Shown one piece after another: positions 41,587 through 49,350 of a stretch of 64,000 bases of DNA. The position numbers and the translations under genes were made by a program. Below the pieces are notes generated by a model. That model worked only from the letters and a program-made list of their open reading frames with translations, was not told the origin of the DNA and did not search any database. The stretch spans positions 1,364,001-1,428,000 of the forward strand of contig NC_039506.1 of assembly GCF_003672135.1 (NCBI RefSeq), in the 5' to 3' direction. How positions within the stretch are numbered: position 1 is the stretch's first letter; each line of letters opens with the position of its first letter. This DNA comes from Ooceraea biroi. Lineage: Eukaryota; Arthropoda; Insecta; Hymenoptera; Formicidae.

Positions 41587-43635
41587 ATCACTTGCGGAAC
41601 TATCATTCAGTATGTCTCCCCAACTTTTTACAAATATATCAAGAAATCTTTTCTCCTTGCAACATGCTTTCATCTCATTCGAAGAAATCGTTAATTCCTC
41701 TTCATCAACTGCTGCCTCTACAGTTTCTACTTCTTTTGCTTTTTGCTTTTTGTGTAAAAAAATAAAATATAAAATATAATTACATTTTATATAATATATA
41801 ATTATGTGTTACATGAAGCTGATTTAAGTTATACACAAAGCAATTCTTCTATCGCGTTATATGACACTACTATATATATTTTACATATGTATTTTTATAA
41901 ATAGTTTGTTAACTTAACAACCAACTTACGCTTAATTTCTGTTCTTTCTTGGACGGCGTAGTCTGAGGCAATAATTGGTCTACATAAAATACATTTTCAG
42001 ACGCAGTTAATCTTGTCCTATCCCACAATGTATTCTCCTAGAAAAACAGAAAGACATGGATGTCGGAATGCACATACATTCGAAATTTGCAAAATGGTTT
42101 CTACTAAATTAAGAATCGAATGTAATTACAGTCTGACGCAATTCCTGAAGCAGTCGATTTTTGATAATAATTTTCTTTTCGACGTTATCACTCCGTTCTT
42201 CCTCTTCCTGCAATCCTTGAGTGAAATCTCTGTAGCCCATAAGTATTTCAGCTATTCTCTCTGCTAAAATACGTTCCCTTTCTACTGCCGTACGTCTCTG
42301 AAGAATGGTCCGTTCAATAGGTCTTTCTTAAAAAAAAAAATAGAAAGGAGGATTGAAAATGAAGATATAAATTTATTTTAGTAGTCACACTTATCGATCG
42401 CGGCAATTATACTATACAGATAATACATACTTCTCTTAGTTTTATTGGACAAGTTATCTGCCGGTGATATATTTCGGTCGCTAATGAATCCAAAGCTCTG
42501 CAACGTCGTTTTCCGACACTGCTCTGCATTATTATCTGGCAATAACGGATTGGACGATATAACCATCATTTGTTCACCCATTCTTCCATCTCCTCTTTTT
42601 CATGTAAGGATTTGGAAAGTGCTAAAGCAAGCTGAAGATCGGGGTCGTCGTGGGACGCCTGGAAAAGCACACCTATTCAAACGCAAACTACCCCAAAACC
42701 ATTTCTGTCATTCCGTATAAAATACCTACCAATTTACGCGGAGCAGGTTTCTTCTTCTCTTGTAACGCAGGGGCGGAAAGTAAACCCAATGACTTCCTCT
42801 CCGCAGCCTGCCGCTCTTGCAGTTCCACCGCAACCATCAGCTTCTTCGTCGACACGTTATTTTTTATCGCACAGCTCTTCATATGTATAGCTTGCGAGCT
42901 TTCATCTTTGAAGTTCTTAAAACATAACGGACACACGCAAGCTGTTTTCACATCAGCTGGGTCTGCTTTTTTCTCCGATTTGAAAAACGATGATTCGATC
43001 GGTGGCTGTTGTACATCGTGTAAAATTTTCCTACTATGTGACGGTTTGCCCTCGATTTTTTTGTCGTTGTTAATGGGTTTCGATTTAGAGTGGGGTATCG
43101 GCTTTTTTTTCGACTTATTCGTGTACTTATTACTGCTAATAATTGTTGGTTGCACAGAATACATTCTTTTCGGTGATTTGAAGTCCAGTATACTATCATC
43201 GTCACATTGAGACTGTGATGTACAAGTTGTATCATTCTTTTCACACTTGTCATTGGAAGTAGAAAGACGAGTCTTATTATCTGCACTAAATACAGAGAAA
43301 CATATTTTTGTATTACCCTATCAGGTTCTACATGTTGACATAAAAAGTAAACATAAAAACAAATATTCACAGGAATTAATTTTAACAGGAAAAAGAAACA
43401 ATAAAAATATTGCAAGATCGTTTGTACATTACTTATATTTCTTTCTCGTAAAATATGTTTTATAAAAAGGTACTTGTTATTACATAAAACTACATGTTTG
43501 ACTGAGGATTGAGTTTTAATACATCATGTTATGTATATACACATATATATATATATACCTTTCTTTATCTTTCCTTAACCGTAATCTCCTCTCTGGACTA
43601 CTAGGCTTACATAACCCACCTTCTTTAAGATCCAT
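41587..43635 (-). CDS. SLX4: SLX4-like structure-specific endonuclease scaffold (partial, 3' end in gap)
   Basis: SLX4 (MUS312 in fly) is the nuclear scaffold that binds the SLX1, MUS81 and XPF nucleases for Holliday-junction and crosslink repair. Exons, transcript order: 43635-43559, 43285-42730, 42658-42431, 42326-42130, 42037-41930, 41745 into the gap; about 442 aa visible. Evidence: a UBZ-like zinc finger CVCPLCFKNF followed by IHMKSC (C2HC) in exon 2, immediately followed by KLMVAVELQERQAAERKSLG; then DDPDLQLALALSKSLHEKEE, TTLQSFGF, ERERILAERIAEILMG and NTLWDRTRLTASENVFYV, an order known from SLX4 proteins. The C-terminal SLX1-binding domain is not seen. Exon 3 needs one added base near 42588 to connect EEMEE to MGEQMM. 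The assignment is by motif order and moderately sure. Confidence 0.7.
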
Positions 43636-43671
43636 TATACATCTATGTGAAAACTCAATGTGTACTATTAT

Positions 43672-44175
43672 TTAATCTTGTTCAGTTTTTTGTGCATCCT
43701 CTGATTCAGGTTTAAATAATCCTTCCCAAAACAGCTTGTCGGCAAGCTCGTGCATAATTGGAGGATAGTCTACAAGATAGTCCCTTTTTCTAGCCTCTTC
43801 TAACATTTTCTTATACGTATCGTCGGTATTTGCGAGCGGAATTACACTGTAATAGTGGAATAAAATTTCATTACAGGAATTATGCTCCAATTCTAGAATA
43901 AGTTAATATTTGTAAATACTATTTCCAAGATTTTTCGATTCAAAATTAAATAAAGTTAAATAATAAATAAAATTGAAGAATACGCGAAACACAAATATTT
44001 ATCCGAAAATACACGAATGCATACGAAGTACTTACTTTTTTCTATAGGAAAGGTATAATATACCACCGTAGAAAAGTGTCACGCCAAGTGATATGAGATT
44101 TACATATCTTCCGAGCGGGGTGCCTCTGGTCTGACGCGGTTTTCTATGCGTTTTATCCGCAGGATCATGCGGCAT
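43672..44175 (-). CDS. Small single-pass membrane protein, unknown function
   Basis: Two exons, 44175-44036 and 43846-43672, joined in phase, encode 104 aa. The N-terminal 25 residues are basic (KTHRKPRQTRGTPLGR). Then comes one hydrophobic segment, about residues 26-45 (NLISLGVTLFYGGILYLSY), and a hydrophilic C-terminus with KKMLEEARKRDYLVDYPP and HELADKLFWEGLFKP. The architecture fits a small mitochondrial or ER membrane protein, but I do not recognise the family. The intron has good GTAAGT and TTACAG borders. Its stop codon is only 36 bases before the SLX4 start codon on the same strand, so the two may share a transcript. Confidence 0.7.
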
Positions 44176-44471
44176 TTCATGTAAATTAATCAAGAAAGAA
44201 AAAGCTCAAGTAATGTGCACCACGTTATTATGCACAATCTTCAATGATGCAGTTTAACATTATCTATGCGAATCCTCTAATAACCTAAAACGCACGATTC
44301 TTCCGTGCCGTATCGCACGTGAATAGAGAACACGATGTAAAAAGAAAGATGTATTGCGCATAGCGGCGGCGGCATGATGAGCGCAACCAATTGAAATTTC
44401 GGTCCAAATGCACCCGCGAAATTTGAACACGAAATACTCACATATATTTAAAATATTGGTCGCACGTACTT

Positions 44472-44600
44472 AAATCTTAGTGCCCACGATGCTAGAAATC
44501 AATTTGTAGCTTTTATGAAAAAGCTGCAAGTTGATTGGTCACATATTTCTTGGATCGAGATCTCGGATCGATTTCTAGCATCGTGGACACAAAGCTTTAA
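44472..44600. repeat. Short foldback element
   Basis: The inverted sequences CCACGATGCTAGAAATC (about 44485) and GATTTCTAGCATCGTGG (about 44570-44586) are embedded in a wider imperfect palindrome beginning TTAAATCTTAGTG and ending CACAAAGCTTTAA. It is about 130 bp with no ORF, so probably a small MITE. Confidence 0.7.
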
Positions 44601-44623
44601 ATGCAGATATTTGAGAGGCCGAT

Positions 44624-45538
44624 ACCCAGACAGCACAAGGATGTCCTAAGGACATCCAAAGAACATCCAGGACGTACATGTGTGATATCCTGAGGATATC
44701 CCATTTTAATCCTCGGATCTCCTCTGGATGTCCCGAGGAAGAGGAAATGATAGCCGTATATGATCCTCTGGAATATCGAGGGAAATCCTATGAAATATCC
44801 TAAGGATTTCTATAGGATATGTTTGGGACATTATTCTTACGTTTCAAGGACGAAACCCATACAGCACAGAAGCTCCAGGGGACGTCGCAGGGACGTCCAC
44901 AGGATATATGTCCTAATTGATTTCTGTGCTGTATGGGTATTTATCAATTCTATATATCAGTGCCTCAAAGATAGACAGAGTTAAGTCACATTTTTGTAAA
45001 AAACTAGATTTTTATATTTTATGAATTACTTTCTAAATTTCGTATAGTGGAATCTCACTCTTGTGGAACGAGATATCACTTCAAGCAATAATGATTTCAA
45101 AAGAAAAGAAGAAGAAAAGAGTACTGGATCGGTTTTCCGGATGGTTATTTATAAGGTGATAACGCAAATGTTTCTTGCGAGAACGTCACGCCTGGCCTGG
45201 CCATCTATCGGTCGCTTGGTGAATTAGAGGCGGGAATCTCAGGATATCCTGGATGTGTTTAGGATAATTTTAGGACGTTATAATCTATCTGACATAATAT
45301 AGACAGGCCATATATTTTACAAACATCCTGTGGTTATCCAGTGGATATTTATATTTTATTACAATATTCAAAATTTCTAATTATGTTAAATATTTTACAT
45401 AATTGAAAATAATTATAAATACATACTAAATTTTCATAAAACAAATTTAGAATCATATCTTAAAACATCCTCGAAATATCCTGAATCGTCCTGGACATAT
45501 TCAGGATAATCCTGAGGACATTTTGTGCTGTCTGGGTA
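44624..45538. mobile_element. CAGACAGCACAA-type foldback element (full-length member)
   Basis: The left terminus ACCCAGACAGCACAAGG at 44624 and right terminus TTTTGTGCTGTCTGGGTA ending at about 45538 are inverted copies. Both subterminal regions are made of repeated self-complementary motifs such as AGGACATCC and ATATCCTGAGGAT. No transposase is seen. A second, smaller element is nested inside. The related elements at 18885 and 22582 indicate a local repeat family. Confidence 0.7.
44855..44939. mobile_element. 85-bp nested MITE with perfect 15-bp inverted ends
   Basis: It begins ACCCATACAGCACAG and ends CTGTGCTGTATGGGT, a perfect 15-bp inverted repeat. The termini are a variant of the larger element that contains it (ACCCAGACAGCACAA). 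The interior has GGGACGTC repeats. Confidence 0.8.
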
Positions 45539-45559
45539 GGGATGGGCGAAATTTGGAAA

Positions 45560-46053
45560 TTTTGTTGCTATCGCTCGTTCCGTTTTCCATTCTGCATATG
45601 TATTTTCTAATGTTGGAAGTCTCTGCTTCTATTGCCGTGCCATCGCTATCACTATCGCTTTCGCTTTATATTATCGCCTGCTAACTTTTTAACGATAATT
45701 TCGCTATCGTTATCATTACAGAATCGCACTTCTGCCAGTTCTGCCCATTTATTTATCACTATCGCTATCGACCGGACGGACTTCAAACTGTTTTTCTATT
45801 TCTATCAAACTGTCACTGGCCGGAAGCGTGCAACAGAGGGGATTTCCAGAGGGGAAGAATCAGGACGAAGACAATACTTCGACTTGAACGAAAGAAGATT
45901 GATCGCTTACTCGACATCATCAGCCGCTTGAGAGACGATCTTCTTGTTGCGATTTTTTAATACTTTCACAACGAAGTCTCATCAGAGATTATTGTCAATC
46001 GGAAGAGAAGTTCAGTTTGTCAAAAGCAAGAGGAGACGGAAACATCAGTCACG
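45560..46053 (+). other. Leader-like sequence upstream of the eIF5 copy
   Basis: 45560-45780 is a degenerate repeat of CGCTATCG/ATCGCT motifs. From about 45930 to 46053 the sequence reads like an mRNA leader running without a splice acceptor into the eIF5 ATG. This fits a retrocopied untranslated region, though it could also be a genuine first-exon leader. Confidence 0.4.
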
Positions 46054-46710
46054 ATGGGGAGCGTGAATGTTAACCGCAATGTCAGTGATGCCTTCTACCG
46101 TTACAAGATGCCGCGGATTCAAGCAAAAGTGGAGGGCAAGGGAAATGGCATCAAAACGGTAATTGTTAACATGGTGGACGTAGCAAAGGCGATCGGCCGT
46201 CCAGCCACATATCCAACCCTATACTTTGGCTGCGAACTGGGTGTCCAGATACAATTCGACTTCAGGAATGAACGCTTTATCGTTAACGGTTCGCACGATG
46301 CCACAACACTTCAGGATTTGCTGGACGGTTTTATCCGGAAATATGTTCTCTGCCCTGCTTGCGACAATCCGGAAACCGAGCTGATGGTCAGCTTAAAGAG
46401 GGGCGCAATTTTCCAAGATTGCAAGGCTTGCAGCCATCATGGTCGCATCATGGAGCGCAACCACAAATTGAACACGTACATTCTAAAAAATCCGCCAAGC
46501 TTGAATTCAGCAGTGCAAGGTAGTTCATTAACGGAAGGCAATCGCTCGAAACATGTCAACGAAGAAGCTGCGACTGCGGCCACTGCTGTCACTGCCAACG
46601 ACAATGATCAATCTGGTTCTCTGGAAAATGAGCTCAACAACTCTGCAGACATCGTGGTGGAACCACCGCCTGAAAGAACGGTGAATAATTCATTATTATT
46701 TATTTATTAA
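46054..46710 (+). pseudogene. Intronless truncated copy of translation initiation factor eIF5 (N-terminal half)
   Basis: eIF5 is the GTPase-activating protein for eIF2-GTP in start-codon selection. The frame starts MGSVNVNRNVSDAFYRYKMP, the conserved eIF5 N-terminus, and keeps the GIKTVIVNMVDVAKAIGRP core and the C4 zinc ribbon (CPACDNPE, CKACSHHG). It has no introns and no frame breaks over about 205 codons, but diverges at usually invariant places (TLYFGCELGVQIQFD, GRIMERNHKL). At about 46683, after VVEPPPERT, it runs into AT-rich DNA and stops, lacking the W2/HEAT C-terminal half of the ~430-aa protein. I read it as a retrocopy cut by the adjacent AT-rich block. The alternative is a real long first exon with a weak donor (ACG then GTGAAT) at about 46681. 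Confidence 0.65.
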
Positions 46711-46782
46711 AATAATTTAAAACTTATTTATAATTATTTTAAATATATACTATTTAAATATATACTATTGCTAAAAAAGGCA

Positions 46783-46823
46783 TATAATATTTGCAGGTGA
46801 GGAATAAACTAACAAAGAAAGGA
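46783..46823 (+). promoter_or_regulatory. Bacterial-type -10 box and Shine-Dalgarno sequence
   Basis: TATAAT lies at 46783-46788. A purine-rich AAAGAAAGGA at 46814-46823 ends nine bases before the ATG at 46833, a standard bacterial ribosome-binding-site layout. No good -35 box stands 17 bases upstream. The signals are seen directly; that they function is inferred. Confidence 0.5.
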
Positions 46824-46832
46824 TACTTAACA

Positions 46833-47780
46833 ATGACAAGTAAAACAATCTTAATATTATTAGGGGCAATTGCTATAGCTGCTAGTGCAATACCAACAGT
46901 AACCACTGCAAGTCCACGTAAAAGACAAGAACCATCACAAACATCAGAAGAAATAAGAAAAACAATTGAAAAAACAACTGAAGGAGAACAATTAATTGTC
47001 ATTGATGATGAACAAAACAATTTCAGTAATTTAAAAATAAATAATAGTTATGAACAAAAAACAACTGAAGGAGAACAATTAATTGTCATTGATGATGAAC
47101 AAAACAATTTCAGTAATTTAAAAATAAATAATAGTTATGAACAAAAAACAACTGAAGGAGAACAATTAATTGTCATTGATGATGAACAAAACAATTTCAG
47201 TAATTTAAAAATAAATAATAGTTATGAACAAAAAACAACTGAAGGAGAACAATTAATTGTCATTGATGATGAACAAAACAATTTCAGTAATTTAAAAATA
47301 AATAATAGTTATGAACAAAAAACAACTGAAGGAGAACAATTAATTGTCATTGATGATGAACAAAACAATTTCATTAATTTAAAAATAAATAATAGTTTTG
47401 AACAAAAAACAACTGAAGGAGAACAATTAATTGTCATTGATGATGAACAAAACAATTTCATTAATTTTAAAACAAGTAATAGTTATGAACAAAAAACAAC
47501 TGAAGGAGAACAATTAATTGTCATTGATGATGAACAAAACAATTTCAGTAATTTAAAAATGAGTAATAGTAATGAACAAGATCAAGATATAACTACTCCA
47601 TCACCTGAAACAAAAGAAAGAGGCAGAATTTCTACTGCAACTTTTCTAGGAATATTAGCAGGTCAAGCAATATTGATAATAATTATTTGTCAAACATGTG
47701 GAGGATCATGTATAGGTATCCTATTAATTGGTGTTCTTATTATAAGTGCCTTTGGTCTTATAGTTAGTTATTTTTACTAA
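46833..47780 (+). CDS. Mollicutes-like repeat-bearing surface protein, 315 aa
   Basis: An N-terminal signal-like segment (KTILILLGAIAIAASAIPTV, residues 4-23) is followed by a short charged region, seven 29-residue tandem repeats (KTTEGEQLIVIDDEQNNF is the core; residues about 47-249), a spacer, and a C-terminal hydrophobic stretch of about 45 residues (GILAGQAILIIIICQTCGG, then GILLIGVLIISAFGLIVSYF). That predicts an exported, membrane-anchored protein with an acidic repeat domain outside the cell. Codon use is strongly AT-biased and no Trp codon occurs, so TGA reassignment cannot be tested. The leader resembles Spiroplasma/Entomoplasma secreted proteins (LLGAI pattern). I start at the ATG at 46833 because it follows a good Shine-Dalgarno; an upstream TTG in frame at 46791 is less likely. 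No family is recognised. It shows no introns, and a terminator follows. Confidence 0.7.
   Translation: MTSKTILILLGAIAIAASAIPTVTTASPRKRQEPSQTSEEIRKTIEKTTEGEQLIVIDDEQNNFSNLKINNSYEQKTTEGEQLIVIDDEQNNFSNLKINNSYEQKTTEGEQLIVIDDEQNNFSNLKINNSYEQKTTEGEQLIVIDDEQNNFSNLKINNSYEQKTTEGEQLIVIDDEQNNFINLKINNSFEQKTTEGEQLIVIDDEQNNFINFKTSNSYEQKTTEGEQLIVIDDEQNNFSNLKMSNSNEQDQDITTPSPETKERGRISTATFLGILAGQAILIIIICQTCGGSCIGILLIGVLIISAFGLIVSYFY
46971..47579 (+). repeat. Seven 87-bp in-frame tandem repeats
   Basis: The period is exactly 87 bp (for example ACAACTGAAGG at 46974 and 47061). The first four copies look identical at the nucleotide level; the last three carry a few substitutions (FIN for FSN, NFKTSN, LKMSNSN). 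This pattern indicates recent expansion by slippage or recombination. It is coding, with no unique spacers, so it is not a CRISPR array. Confidence 0.95.
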
Positions 47781-47884
47781 ATAAGTATAAATAATAATAA
47801 GTAATAAAAGTAATTAGTTATAAATAATTATAAATAATAATTTATAATAACTAAAACTTTTTAACGTATAGGCTATATTAATAT

Positions 47885-47913
47885 AAAAAAACTTCAAATA
47901 ATGAAGTTTTTTT
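47885..47913 (+). terminator. Rho-independent terminator
   Basis: A 12-bp perfect stem (AAAAAAACTTCA pairing with TGAAGTTTTTTT) with a five-base loop, running into a T tract, lies about 105 bases after the stop codon. This is the standard intrinsic terminator layout of low-GC bacteria. The symmetric A/T tract would also serve a convergent gene. Confidence 0.75.
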
Positions 47914-48390
47914 ATTTATTTCATATTTCAATTAGTTTTACTAATATAAGATCATTTTCCTTTTTGAAATTATTGTTAACTTTAATAATTTTTTGTTTAT
48001 TATTATATTAACTATTATAAAATACAATCTCTCTGTACGTGGTATGGTATGTTTATATTTTTCATTATTTTGAACTTTCTAACTCTGTCTCGCAATATTG
48101 TGTTGTAGATTAAGCTCTTTATTTTTTTGTTGATTTTTTATTTTCCAGTAATAAACAGGTTTATTGAAGAATTACTATTATATTACGATTTTCTTTATTT
48201 AAATCAATAAAGGGTTCTTTACCAGTAAAAGTAGGACACATTCCTCCGGGATGAGCAATAAATAAATTTTCTATTCTTCCCCCTTGAAAACAAGTTTTTT
48301 ACCATGGATCAGTATAATAATACACAGTTTGTGCTGGATCATCAATGTCAATTTTAATTTAATTTGCTAATAAATAAATTAAAAGTCAAA
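47914..48390 (-). other. AT-rich remainder of the bacterial-like block, possible broken ORF
   Basis: On the minus strand from about 48362 to 48157 a frame reads KIDIDDPAQTVYYYTDPW, stop, KTCFQGGRIENLFIAHPGG, MCPTFTGKEPFIDLNKENRN, stop. It looks protein-like but carries an in-frame TAA and I do not recognise it. The composition matches the adjacent repeat-protein gene and changes abruptly to GC-rich DNA at about 48390. Confidence 0.4.
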
Positions 48391-48609
48391 AATATTTCGG
48401 AGTTCGTCAGCTTCTCTCACCTTGCTGATGTATCGGCGGACATCTTCAAGGTGATACGCGATATCACCACTGCGGGACGAGTGGCGCTGGCGGCAGTCAT
48501 ATGCGAGCATACTGTCCTGCAGCGCAGACTCAGTTAGGTTCTCAGCCAGTCTCGGTTTAGCACGTTTCAGTTTCGATACGTTTCTGGTCGAGTACGACGT
48601 GGTATTCAC
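48379..48609 (-). CDS. Hypothetical ORF ending at the AT-rich junction
   Basis: A 76-codon frame with normal residue diversity (KLKRAKPRLAENLTESALQD, then DIAYHLEDVRRYISKVREAD) ends NIFDF with its stop inside the AT-rich block. GTTGACAG at about 48616 could be an acceptor. I do not recognise a domain. It may be the last exon of a host gene, a gene cut by the insertion, or chance. Confidence 0.25.
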   Translation of the reverse strand: MNTTSYSTRNVSKLKRAKPRLAENLTESALQDSMLAYDCRQRHSSRSGDIAYHLEDVRRYISKVREADELRNIFDF

Positions 48610-49350
48610 AGGAATCTGTCAACAACAGGAGTCCTCGCCAATTCCTTTTAGCGACCGACGATCCCCAGCGAGCAGAGCAACGGCGGAAAATAGCACAAGA
48701 CTGCTTTGAGCGACCACTCTCCATTCGCGAGGCATCCCGCAGCGCAATTCGTTGACCCTGATCGATCAGAGCAACGCAAGCACCACCCGGGACACGTCGG
48801 ACTGTTCCCGAGGAGGACGATCCATCTGTCCCGTATCTCGGCTCACCCGAGCGGAAGATTTTCACGCTAGAAGGCGGCCGTCCAGCAGGGCGATACCATT
48901 TTATATGACTTTACTTCGACAACGAGGTGAGCTTTCCCTCGTCCTCTCTCTCTCTCTCTTTCTCGCTCTCTCTGTCGCTCAGCTCTCTTGCTCGTGCACG
49001 CTAATTTTAGCGATCAGCCATTTTGGACATCCATAAGGCACGATGCGCACGAGTGAGGGAGCGAACTATGATCCCCTTGCTCTCCTACGGAAATAAGCGT
49101 GTCCCTCTTCTCCGACGACGACGCCTCGAGTGCGTGTCGCATGAACGATGATGCGTCATTGCCATCGCGGGGAAGAATCTCTCTTGAACCGGTCTCGCGA
49201 ATTGCGCACACGCTGCACGTATCTCGGCCCTGCTTGCTCGGTCGCACTCGTGGCTCCCGTGTTGGACACAAAACTGATACCTTCTTATCGATGATCGGCC
49301 CCGCCGATAAAAGGAATGTCGCGACCGCATGCGACTGTATTTCTGGATAA
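48392..49350. promoter_or_regulatory. GC-rich island, possible first exon
   Basis: CpG-rich DNA with a (TC)n tract at 48940-48972. On the plus strand GACAACGAG followed by GTGAGC at 48927 is a good donor that could end a 5' exon. No downstream coding exon can be linked to it in this window. Confidence 0.3.

Noticed and set aside
42540..42590. A 42-bp GT..AG intron in SLX4 exon 3 instead of a frameshift
   Set aside because: It is shorter than usual insect introns, and removing it changes the downstream frame away from the SLX4-like TTLQSFGF block.
42650..43210. 186-codon plus-strand ORF
   Set aside because: It is antisense to SLX4 exon 2, which has phase-consistent splice sites and a zinc finger on the minus strand.
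46971..47579. CRISPR-like array
   Set aside because: The 87-bp units are contiguous coding repeats without unique spacers, and no cas-like gene is present.
48157..48362. Minus-strand AT-rich frame as a mitochondrial or NUDIX gene
   Set aside because: HPGG and GGRIE look suggestive, but the frame has an internal TAA and the order of motifs does not fit either family.
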